Positions 7,651 to 15,900 of a stretch of DNA of 40,131 nucleotides are shown piece by piece. The notes under the pieces are model-generated. The model worked only from the letters and a program-made list of their open reading frames with translations, was not told the origin of the DNA and did no database searches. Source of the DNA: Streptomyces hokutonensis (lineage in GTDB: Bacteria; Actinomycetota; Actinomycetes; Streptomycetales; Streptomycetaceae); NCBI RefSeq assembly GCF_000376565.1, contig NZ_BARG01000114.1, forward strand, positions 1 through 40,131, given 5' to 3'. Numbering within the stretch: position 1 is the stretch's first letter; each line of letters starts with the position of its first letter. Made by a program: the position numbers and the translations under genes.

Positions 7651-9869
7651 TTGTCGCCGTCGTCCTTCTTGTCGTCCTCGGCGTTCTCTTCACCCTCGAT
7701 GACGGGGATCAGGGAGAGCTTGCCGCGGGAGTCGATCTCGGCGATCTCGACCTGGACCTTCTGGCCCACGCCGACGACGTCCTCGACGTTCTCCACGCGC
7801 TTGCCGCCGGCGAGCTTGCGGATCTGCGAGATGTGCAGCAGACCGTCCTTGCCCGGGAGCAGCGACACGAACGCACCGAAGGTGGTGGTCTTGACGACCG
7901 TACCCAGGTAGCGCTCGCCGACCTCCGGCATGGTCGGGTTGGCGATGCCGTTGATCGTGGCGCGGGCGGCCTCGGCCTGCGAGCCGACCTGGGCACCGAT
8001 GTAGATGGTGCCGTCGTCCTCGATCGTGATCTCGGCGCCGGTGTCCTCCTGGATCTGGTTGATCATCTTGCCCTTCGGGCCGATGACCTCGCCGATCTTG
8101 TCCACGGGGATCTTGACGGTGATGATCCGCGGGGCGTTCGGGGACATCTCGTCCGGCGTGTCGATCGCTTCCATCATCACGTCGAGGATGTGGAGGCGGG
8201 CGTCACGGGCCTGCTTGAGGGCGGCGGCCAGGACGGAGGCGGGGATGCCGTCCAGCTTGGTGTCGAGCTGGAGGGCGGTGACGAACTCCTTGGTGCCGGC
8301 GACCTTGAAGTCCATGTCGCCGAAGGCGTCCTCCGCACCGAGGATGTCGGTGAGGGCGACGTAGTGCGTCTCGCCGTTGATCTCCTGGGAGATCAGGCCC
8401 ATGGCGATACCGGCGACGGGGGCCTTGAGGGGCACACCCGCGTTCAGCAGCGACATGGTGGAGGCGCAGACCGAGCCCATGGACGTCGAGCCGTTGGACC
8501 CGAGGGCCTCGGAGACCTGGCGGATCGCGTAGGGGAACTCCTCGCGCGTCGGCAGGACCGGGACCAGGGCGCGCTCGGCGAGCGCTCCGTGGCCGATCTC
8601 GCGGCGCTTGGGGGAGCCGACGCGGCCGGTCTCGCCGACCGAGTACGGCGGGAAGTTGTAGTTGTGCATGTAGCGCTTGCGGGTCACCGGGGAGAGGGTG
8701 TCCAGCTGCTGCTCCATGCGGAGCATGTTGAGGGTGGTGACGCCCAGGATCTGGGTCTCGCCACGCTCGAACAGCGCGGAACCGTGCACGCGCGGGATGG
8801 CCTCGACCTCGGCGGCCAGGGTGCGGATGTCGGTGACACCGCGGCCGTCGATGCGCTTCTTCTCCTTGATGACGCGCTCACGGACCAGGGACTTGGTCAG
8901 CGAGCGGTACGCGGCGGAGATCTCCTTCTCGCGGCCCTCGAACTCCGGGAGGAGCTTCTCGGCGGCGAGACCCTTGACGCGGTCCAGCTCGGCCTCGCGG
9001 TCCTGCTTGCCGGCGATGGTCAGCGCAGAGGCGAGCTCCGGGCGGACGGCGGCGGTGAGGGCCTCCAGGACGTCGTCCTGGTAGTCGAGGAAGATCGGGA
9101 ACTCGCCGGTCGGCTTGGCGGCCTTGGCGGCGAGGTCGGCCTGCGCACGGCAGAGCACCTTGATGAAGGGCTTCGCGGCGTCCAGACCGGAGGCGACGAC
9201 CTCCTCGGTCGGCGCCTCGGCGCCGCCCGCGACCAGCTGGATGGTCTTCTCGGTGGCCTCGGCCTCGACCATCATGATCGCGACGTCGCCGTCCTCCAGG
9301 ACGCGACCGGCGACGACCATGTCGAAGACGGCGTCCTCGAGCTCGGTGTGCGTCGGGAACGCGACCCACTGGCCGTTGATCAGCGCGACGCGGACGCCGC
9401 CGACCGGGCCGGAGAAGGGCAGACCGGCCAGCTGCGTGGACGCGGAGGCCGCGTTGATCGCGACGACGTCGTACAGGTGGTCGGGGTTGAGCGCCATGAT
9501 CGTGGCGACGACCTGGATCTCGTTGCGCAGGCCCTTCTTGAAGGACGGGCGCAGCGGGCGGTCGATCAGGCGGCAGGTGAGGATGGCGTCCTCGGAGGGA
9601 CGGCCCTCACGGCGGAAGAAGCTGCCGGGGATCTTGCCGGCGGCGTACATCCGCTCCTCGACGTCCACCGTGAGGGGGAAGAAGTCGAGCTGGTCCTTGG
9701 GGTTCTTGGAGGCGGTGGTGGCCGACAGCACCATGGTGTCGTCGTCCAGGTACGCCACGGCGGAGCCGGCGGCCTGCTTGGCCAGGCGGCCCGTCTCGAA
9801 GCGGATGGTGCGGGTGCCGAAGGAGCCGTTGTCAATGACGGCCTCGGCGTAGTGGGTCTCGTTCTCCAC
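7647..9869 (-). CDS. pnp: Polynucleotide phosphorylase / guanosine pentaphosphate synthetase I
   Basis: PNPase degrades RNA phosphorolytically from the 3' end and in Streptomyces also adds heteropolymeric tails. The family was first described in this genus as guanosine pentaphosphate synthetase. The 740-residue product has the standard order: first RNase PH domain, helical linker, second RNase PH domain (SEALGSNGSTSMGSVCAST), KH domain with the GxxG loop IGPKGK, and S1 domain (LGTVVKTTTFGAFVSLLPGKDGLLHISQI). The tail is acidic. The start is GTG at 9869 (the protein begins ENETHYAEAVIDNG), preceded by GGAGAA about eight bases upstream. A longer upstream reading is not supported. It lies 353 bases downstream of rpsO with two leader hairpins. 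Confidence 0.98.
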   Translation of the reverse strand: MENETHYAEAVIDNGSFGTRTIRFETGRLAKQAAGSAVAYLDDDTMVLSATTASKNPKDQLDFFPLTVDVEERMYAAGKIPGSFFRREGRPSEDAILTCRLIDRPLRPSFKKGLRNEIQVVATIMALNPDHLYDVVAINAASASTQLAGLPFSGPVGGVRVALINGQWVAFPTHTELEDAVFDMVVAGRVLEDGDVAIMMVEAEATEKTIQLVAGGAEAPTEEVVASGLDAAKPFIKVLCRAQADLAAKAAKPTGEFPIFLDYQDDVLEALTAAVRPELASALTIAGKQDREAELDRVKGLAAEKLLPEFEGREKEISAAYRSLTKSLVRERVIKEKKRIDGRGVTDIRTLAAEVEAIPRVHGSALFERGETQILGVTTLNMLRMEQQLDTLSPVTRKRYMHNYNFPPYSVGETGRVGSPKRREIGHGALAERALVPVLPTREEFPYAIRQVSEALGSNGSTSMGSVCASTMSLLNAGVPLKAPVAGIAMGLISQEINGETHYVALTDILGAEDAFGDMDFKVAGTKEFVTALQLDTKLDGIPASVLAAALKQARDARLHILDVMMEAIDTPDEMSPNAPRIITVKIPVDKIGEVIGPKGKMINQIQEDTGAEITIEDDGTIYIGAQVGSQAEAARATINGIANPTMPEVGERYLGTVVKTTTFGAFVSLLPGKDGLLHISQIRKLAGGKRVENVEDVVGVGQKVQVEIAEIDSRGKLSLIPVIEGEENAEDDKKDDGDK

Positions 9870-9903
9870 TAGCGTTTTCTCCGTTACTTGTCGTCTTTCG
9901 TCC

Positions 9904-9926
9904 CTCCCCGCCCGTGTGGCGGGGGG
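9904..9926 (-). promoter_or_regulatory. Hairpin in the pnp leader
   Basis: A nine-pair, nearly all G-C stem (9904-9912 with 9918-9926, loop of five) lies about 35 bases upstream of the pnp start codon. In many bacteria, including Streptomyces, the rpsO-pnp intergenic RNA is cleaved by RNase III in a hairpin. This stem is a candidate site, but it is short for RNase III. Confidence 0.45.
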
Positions 9927-10173
9927 ACGGTGGCGGAGAAGCGCTGTCTGGTGCGGGCCGGTCTTCGATCGAAGCACCCGGGGTTTCCTGCCCGGGGGCC
10001 ACTACCGAGGACCGGCGGCTGCGAGGCGCGCTTCTCCTCGTTCGTTTCGTACGTTGTCGAGCTGTCGTGCGTTGTCGTGCCGTGTCGTGCGTATTGCGTT
10101 GTGCTACCACACTACAAAGCGGCAGTGACACTCCGCACGTTTCCGCACGTACGGGCAATCCGTACATACGGCA

Positions 10174-10212
10174 AAGGGAGCGACTCCCGATCGTTTCGGG
10201 AACCGCTCCCCT
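10174..10212 (-). terminator. Imperfect hairpin after rpsO (terminator or processing site)
   Basis: Two stem segments, seven pairs (10176-10182 with 10204-10210) and six pairs (10185-10190 with 10196-10201), are separated by a 2x2 internal loop and capped by five bases. It begins about 10 bases past the rpsO stop. Readthrough into pnp is expected from the conserved rpsO-pnp arrangement, so this may be a partial terminator or an RNase III substrate. Confidence 0.6.
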
Positions 10213-10222
10213 TCACGGCGTC

Positions 10223-10510
10223 TTACTTGGCGCCCGCCGCACCGCGGCGGATGCCCAGGCGGTCGACCAGCGCGCGGAAGCGCTGGATGTCCTTCTTGGC
10301 CAGGTACTGCAGCAGCCGGCGGCGCTGACCGACCAGGATCAGCAGACCACGACGGGAGTGGTGGTCGTGCTTGTGGGTCTTGAGGTGCTCGGTCAGGTCC
10401 GAGATGCGGCGCGAGAGCATGGCGACCTGGACCTCGGGGGAGCCGGTGTCGCCCTCCTTCTGGCCGAACTCGGTGATGAGCTGCTTCTTCGTAGCGGCGT
10501 CGAGCGACAC
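10223..10510 (-). CDS. rpsO: 30S ribosomal protein S15
   Basis: S15 binds the central domain of 16S rRNA early in small-subunit assembly. The product is 95 residues, with the family core FGQKEGDTGSPEVQVAMLSRRISDLTEHLK and HKHDHHSRRGLLILVGQRRRLLQYL. The start is GTG at 10510 (SLDAATKKQ...), with a strong GAGGAG ribosome-binding site six bases upstream. It is the first gene of the cluster that continues with pnp. The leader contains a small CCCCTG/CAGGGG stem (10547-10552 with 10563-10568), which might take part in S15 autoregulation, but the evidence is weak. Confidence 0.98.
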   Translation of the reverse strand: MSLDAATKKQLITEFGQKEGDTGSPEVQVAMLSRRISDLTEHLKTHKHDHHSRRGLLILVGQRRRLLQYLAKKDIQRFRALVDRLGIRRGAAGAK

Positions 10511-10703
10511 GCGTACTCCTCGTAGTCTTTGATGTGCCACCGAGTGCCCCTGGTCCACTTCTCAGGGGAGCTTCCGTAACTCGGGAGGCGGGATCCGCTG
10601 GGCGCGGCCTCCGGAGCGGTGAGCTCCAGGGGTGCGTACACAAACGGCCGCTACACAGCGTACCAGCCTGGGGGGACACCTCGGTCCAGCTCCGTGAAGG
10701 GCC

Positions 10704-10732
10704 CTGACCGGGGCGGATACGGCCACTAGGGT
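10704..10732 (+). promoter_or_regulatory. Sigma-70-type promoter of the DUF397 gene
   Basis: CTGACC (10704-10709) and TAGGGT (10727-10732) are separated by exactly 17 bases. They match the Streptomyces housekeeping consensus TTGACR - N17-18 - TAGRRT at most positions. Transcription would start around 10739, about 55 bases before the ATG at 10794. Confidence 0.6.
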
Positions 10733-10763
10733 GATCCGCATCCACATGAGGACCGTGGATCAC
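10731..10763 (+). promoter_or_regulatory. Dyad over the predicted transcription start
   Basis: GTGATCC (10731-10737) is repeated inverted as GGATCAC (10757-10763). Nested inside is ATCCAC (10740-10745) with GTGGAT (10755-10760). The dyad begins in the -10 hexamer and covers the predicted start, as an operator would. It could also fold as a leader RNA. Confidence 0.45.
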
Positions 10764-10793
10764 GTCGGTTCGTCGGGAAGGGGTCGCTTCGCC

Positions 10794-11075
10794 ATGGCGG
10801 AGACGGAGCAGGAGATCAAGGCACGCAAGGAGCGGGAGCGGGACGAGCTGTACGCCCTCGACATCTCGGGCGTCGAGTGGCGCAGCGCGCCGGGCACGGA
10901 GGAGCACGAGGAGCGCGTCGAGATCGCCGACCTGCCCGACGGCGCGGTGGCCATGCGCTCGTCGCTCGACCCGGAAACCGTGCTGCGCTACACGGAGGCG
11001 GAGTGGACGGCCTTCGTGCTGGGCGCCCGGGACGGCGAGTTCGATCTGGAGCCTGCTCCGGAGGAGCAGCAGTAG
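10794..11075 (+). CDS. DUF397 protein, BldB family (possible BldB)
   Basis: The product is 93 residues. It has a highly charged N-terminal helix (KARKERERDELYAL, about 9-22) and then a DUF397 domain that ends YTEAEWTAFVLGARDGEFDLE. The middle part (GVEWRSAPG ... VEIADLPDGAVAMRSSLDPETVLRY) shows the family's W-x-S and V-A-x-R-x-S-x-D-P positions. DUF397 is the family of BldB, a small Streptomyces regulator needed for aerial growth and antibiotic production, and bldB is reported near ESX genes in this genus. A DUF397 domain with such an N-terminal extension, beside eccD, makes BldB a reasonable candidate, but I cannot confirm orthology. The start is ATG at 10794 with GGGAAGGGG upstream. Most family members are thought to act with a partner protein. 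Confidence 0.85.
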   Translation: MAETEQEIKARKERERDELYALDISGVEWRSAPGTEEHEERVEIADLPDGAVAMRSSLDPETVLRYTEAEWTAFVLGARDGEFDLEPAPEEQQ

Positions 11076-11088
11076 TCGTGGGCGTGGA

Positions 11089-11120
11089 AAAGGGGCGGCA
11101 CGCGTGTGTGCCGCCCCTTT
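11089..11120. terminator. Bidirectional terminator
   Basis: A perfect 13-bp stem (11089-11101 with 11108-11120) with a six-base loop is flanked by AAA and TTT. It lies between the convergent DUF397 and eccD genes and can serve both strands. Confidence 0.9.
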
Positions 11121-11136
11121 CGCATGTCGTGGCTTC

Positions 11137-12648
11137 TTAGCTGGTCATCGCCCGTGCCTGCGCGTACACGTCGAAGACGGCCAGGGAGAGCGGGATCAGG
11201 GTGAGCAGGACGAAGCTCTCGGCGATCTCCAGGAAGCGGCCCCAGAAGGGGGTGACTCCGCGCTTCGGGGTGATCAGGCCGACGGCGGTGACCAGGGCGG
11301 TGGACGCGGCTACGGCCGCCGCGAGCCAGACGCTGCGGATGTCTAGGGAGTTCGGGTCGCCGAGGAACGCGTCCCGCACGTACGCGTGCGGCGGGTTCAG
11401 GGCGAGGCCCAGGCCCAGGAAGACCAGGGCGGCCAGGCCCGCGGCGAGGGTCGCGCCGACCTGGGCGGTGTAGCGGAACAGGTGGGCGCGCATCAGCATC
11501 GCGACGCCGGTGGCGAGGGCGAGGAGCTGGGCCCACACGTTGCTGGAGAAGCCGAGGACGATCGAGGCGCCCACGGAGACGAGGGCGCAGCCGCCGACCA
11601 GGCCGACGAGGAGTTCGTGGCCGCGGCGGGCGCGGGCGGCGATGCGCTCGGCGTCGACGGGCTCCTGGGCCACGGGTTCGCCGTCGCCGTAGCCGCGGGT
11701 GGGGTTGGGCGGTTCGAAGCCGATGGGGAGGCGGGCGAAGCGCATGGACAGGCCCGGCAGGAAGGCGAGCGCGCACACGGAGAGCGGGGCGCAGATCGCG
11801 GCCGTCTCGATGGGCTTCAGGTGGGCGAGCATCGCGGTGAACGTCGTCAACAGGCCGATGGCGGAGGCGAAGACGAAGGCCACGAAGGGGCCGTCCCCTC
11901 CGGGTGACACCAGGGTGAGGACGACGGCCGCTACGAGGACGGCGGCGCAGGCCAGCAGGAACTGGAGCCGCCCAATGCCTTCTCCTTCGGAGAAGGGGAG
12001 CAGTCCGGAGCCCGCCACGGCGATGTTCGGGAGCGCGCCCAGGCCCAGGGCGACCGCCGAGCCACGGTCGTCGTACACGCGCGCGCGGACGCAGGCGATG
12101 GTGATCAGGAGGATGCCGGCGAGGCCGGCGACGATGCCCTGGAGGCCGTTCATGTCGTGGTGGATCTGGGAGCTCCAGGCCACGAACGCGAGCAGCGCGG
12201 GCAGGATGCCGCCCGCGACGAGACCGGCTGCGCGCGTCAACTCGCCGTTCCACAGGGCACGGTCACGGGTGACGGCGGCGGCGACCGCCTCGGAGACGTC
12301 GTCGTAGACGGCCGGCGGCAGGGAGTCGGCGAAGGGGCGCAGGGTGAGCAGTTCGCCATCGAGGATGCGCTGTGCGGCGAAGGAGCGGGCGCCGTCGAGG
12401 ACGGTGCCGTCGCGGCGTACGAGGTGGTAGCCGACCGGGGCGCCCTCGGCGAGGCTCTGCTGGGACAGCCGCAGGATCTCGGGGTACAGGTCGGCGACCG
12501 GTACGTCGTCGGGCAGGGCCACGTCGATCCGGCTGTCGGGCGCCACGATGGTGACCCGGCAGAAGCCGAAGCCCGTGCCCGCCCCGGATGAGGCTCCGGT
12601 GCCCGTTCCGCCGGTCGCGCCGGCCGGCGCGGAGGCCGTGATGCTCAC
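11137..12648 (-). CDS. eccD: Type VII secretion integral membrane protein EccD
   Basis: EccD is the multispanning channel subunit of the ESX core complex. The protein has 503 residues. A Gly/Ser/Thr-rich N-terminal leader is followed by a ubiquitin-like (YukD-type) cytoplasmic domain at about 28-108 (CRVTIVAPDSRIDVALPDDVPVADLY). About eleven hydrophobic helices run from about residue 138 to the end. This domain order and length are typical for EccD. The start is GTG at 12648, with GGGGGA upstream. It is divergent from eccC across a 350-base gap and converges with the DUF397 gene. Confidence 0.94.
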   Translation of the reverse strand: MSITASAPAGATGGTGTGASSGAGTGFGFCRVTIVAPDSRIDVALPDDVPVADLYPEILRLSQQSLAEGAPVGYHLVRRDGTVLDGARSFAAQRILDGELLTLRPFADSLPPAVYDDVSEAVAAAVTRDRALWNGELTRAAGLVAGGILPALLAFVAWSSQIHHDMNGLQGIVAGLAGILLITIACVRARVYDDRGSAVALGLGALPNIAVAGSGLLPFSEGEGIGRLQFLLACAAVLVAAVVLTLVSPGGDGPFVAFVFASAIGLLTTFTAMLAHLKPIETAAICAPLSVCALAFLPGLSMRFARLPIGFEPPNPTRGYGDGEPVAQEPVDAERIAARARRGHELLVGLVGGCALVSVGASIVLGFSSNVWAQLLALATGVAMLMRAHLFRYTAQVGATLAAGLAALVFLGLGLALNPPHAYVRDAFLGDPNSLDIRSVWLAAAVAASTALVTAVGLITPKRGVTPFWGRFLEIAESFVLLTLIPLSLAVFDVYAQARAMTS

Positions 12649-12896
12649 CTGCTGTTCCCCCTTGTCAGTGACGGACGGTCCGCGAAGGTGCCGCGCGCGT
12701 CCACCGTGTGGTTCCGCCGTAAAGATCCTGTGCAGGTCGCGCCGTGCCGCCCGTCCCGTCGGCCGGCCGCGCCGTCGCGCCCGGCACTCAACAGGATCCG
12801 ACGGGATCCGCCCGCCGCGAACACTGCGGTTTTGCCCGGTTTTCCCGGAACGATTCGCAACTGCTCACACGTCTCACGGGCACCCTACCGCCCGCC

Positions 12897-12920
12897 GTTG
12901 TCAGTGGTTGTCAGTAGGAT
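12897..12920 (+). promoter_or_regulatory. Direct repeat and -10 element upstream of eccC
   Basis: GTTGTCAGT occurs at 12897-12905 and again at 12907-12915, a 10-base period (one helical turn). The second copy runs directly into TAGGAT (12915-12920), which matches the Streptomyces -10 consensus. There is no conventional -35 at 17 bases, so the repeats may be activator sites in its place. The rest of the 12649-12998 gap shows nothing I can name. Confidence 0.5.
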
Positions 12921-12998
12921 CGCGCAGTGCGGATCGGCGTCCGCCCGACACGGGGCGGCGGACGAAACAACTCGGTCCGGCAAGGGAATTGGTGCGTA

Positions 12999-15900
12999 GT
13001 GAGCCAGATCGTCGTCAAGCGCCCGCCGAGGTCGCTGCCGAAGGAAGTGCCCACGGACGAGGTCATGCTGCAGGCTCCGCCGGAGCTGCCGCGCGGCCAG
13101 CAGGAGGGCGCCATGATGCAGCTCCTGCCCATGCTCGGCATGGGCGGGTCGGTGGTGTTCTTCTTCAACCCCAGTGCCCAGCCGTTCATGAAGATCATGG
13201 GCATGGTGATGATCGCGTCCACGGTCGCGATGGGCGTCTCGATGCTGGTCCGCTACCGCCGGGGCAACCAGGGGCAGATGGCCGACATGCGCCGTGACTA
13301 TCTGCGCTATCTGTCCCAGACCCGGCGTACGGCCCTGGAGACCGCGCGGGCCCAGCGCGACGCCCAGTACTACCTGCACCCTTCGCCGGAGCAACTGTGG
13401 GCTCTGGTCGCCGAGGGCAGCCGGGTGTGGGAACGCCGGACGAACGACGAGGACTTCGGACAGGTGCGGGTCGGCCTCGGCCCCCAGGGTCTCGCCACTC
13501 CCCTGGTCCCGCCGGAGACCGCCCCGGTCGACGAGCTGGAGCCGCTGACGGCGGGCGCCATGCAGCGCTTCCTGGCCACGCACAGCACCCTCGAGGACCT
13601 GCCGATGGCGGTCTCGCTGCGCGCCTTCTACCACGTGACGATCAGCGGCGAACCGGCCACCGTGCGCGGCACCGCGCGCGCCCTCGCCGCCTCCCTCGCC
13701 TCGATGCACTCCCCCGAGGACCTCGTCATCGCCGTCGCCACCGGGCGCGAATCGGTGCCCGAGTGGGAGTGGGCCAAGTGGCTCCCCCACGCGCAGGCGC
13801 AGGGGCTCGCGGACGGCGCGGGCACCATGCGCCTGATCAGCACCGACCCCGTGGAGCTGGAGGAGATGCTCGCGGACCGCCTCCAGGGCCGCCCGCGTTT
13901 CCACCCGGCCGGAGCGCCGGTGCCCGAACAGCCGCATCTGGTGGTCGTGCTGGACGGCGTCTCCCTGCCGCCCACCTCCTTCCTGGCCAGCCCCGAGGGA
14001 CTCCAGGGGGTGACGATCGTCGAGGTCGTCCCTGGTGACCTGAGCAGCGGACGCGGTGACCTCTCGGTCGTCGTACACCCGAAGGAACTCCGCCTGGAGT
14101 CGGGCCACGGCATGGTCTACGAAGGCACGCCGGACGTCCTGTCGTACGAGGCCGCCGAGGCGCTGGCGCGTCAACTGGCGCCGCTGCGCATGGTGTCGGG
14201 CGGTGACGACGACGAACCGCTGCTCGCCAACCTGGAGTTCACGGATCTGCTGAACCTGGGCGACGCGGCCTCCGTGGACCCGAAGCGGACCTGGCGCCCG
14301 CGTTCGACGGCGGAGCGGCTGCGGGTGCCGATCGGGCTCGGTGAGGACGGCCGGCCCGTGATGCTCGACCTCAAGGAGGCGGCCCAGGAGGGCATGGGCC
14401 CGCACGGCCTGTGTGTCGGCGCGACCGGTTCCGGCAAGTCGGAGCTGCTGCGCACCCTGGTGCTCGGCCTCGCGGTGACGCACTCCTCGGAGACGCTGAA
14501 CTTCGTCCTCGCGGACTTCAAGGGCGGTGCGACCTTCGCCGGTATGGCGCAGATGCCGCACGTGGCGGCCGTGATCACCAACCTGGCGGACGACCTGACG
14601 CTCGTCGACCGTATGGGTGATTCGATCCGCGGTGAGTTGAACCGCCGCCAGGAGATGCTGCGCGACGCGGGCAACTACGCCAACATCCACGACTACGAGA
14701 AGGCGCGCGCCGCGGGCGCTCCCTTGCAGCCTGTCCCTTCACTCGTCCTGGTGATCGACGAGTTCAGCGAACTCCTCACCGCCAAGCCGGACTTCATCGA
14801 GATGTTCGTGCAGATCGGCCGTATCGGCCGCTCCCTGGGCGTGCATCTGCTGCTGGCCTCGCAGCGCCTGGAGGAAGGCCGGCTGCGCGGCCTGGAGACG
14901 TACCTGTCGTACCGGATCGGTCTGCGCACGTTCTCTGCCGCCGAGTCGCGGGCCGCGCTCGGGGTGCCCGACGCGTACGAGCTGCCGAACGTGCCGGGTT
15001 CGGGCTTCCTGAAGTACGGCACCGACGAGATGGTCCGCTTCAAGGCGGCGTACGTATCCGGGGTGTACCGCACCGGTTCGCAGCAGGCCGCCGCGCTCGG
15101 CGGGCCGCTCCCGGTGGACCGCAGGCCGGTGCTGTTCACGGCGGCGCAGGTGCCGGTGCAGTACGCGCCCGTGCCGCGTCAGCGGCAGGCGGAGACGGCG
15201 GACGAGAAGGACGACGCGCTCGCCGACACCGTGCTCGACGTGATCGTGCGGCGACTCGAGGCGCAGGGGCCGGCCGCGCACCAGGTGTGGCTGCCCCCGC
15301 TGGACAGCCCGCCGTCGCTCGACTCCCTGCTGCCCGGACTCGCGGCCGTACCGGGACGGGGCATGACACAGCCCGGCTACGAGGGCGCGGGCCGGCTCGT
15401 CGTCCCGGTCGGCCTGGTCGACAAGCCGTACGAGCAGCGGCGCGACCCGCTGTGGACAGACTTCGGCGGCGCGGCAGGACATATGCAGATCCTCGGCGGT
15501 CCCCAGTCCGGCAAGTCGACGCTGCTGCGCTCGCTCATCGCGTCGTTCGCGCTCACCCACACTCCGCGCGAAGTGCAGTTCTACGCACTGGACTTCGGCG
15601 GTGGCGGTCTGTCCGCAGTGGCCGGTCTGCCGCACGTGGGCGGGGTGGCCTCCCGCCTCGACCCCGAGAAGGTCCGGCGTACGGCGGCCGAGGTCTACGG
15701 CGTGATGACCCGCCGAGAGGAGTACTTCCGTACGGCCGGGATCTCGTCGATCGCCGAGTTCCGCGCCCGCCGCGCGCGGGGCGACATCTCCGTGACGGAC
15801 CAGCCCTGGGGCGACGTTTTCCTCGTCATCGACGGCTGGGGCAACTTCCGTACGGACTACGAGGCGTTGGAGCCGCTGGTGCTGGACATCGCGGCCCGCG

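Noticed and set aside
7833..9872. A 679-codon open frame antisense to pnp, and many similar long antisense frames
   Set aside because: High-GC coding DNA produces long shadow frames; the products are repetitive in Arg/Gly/Asp/Val and the opposite strand encodes unmistakable PNPase.
9961..9996. Palindromes TTCGATCGAA and CCCGGG pairs in the pnp leader
   Set aside because: They are short and low in information for this GC content; they do not form a convincing single structure.
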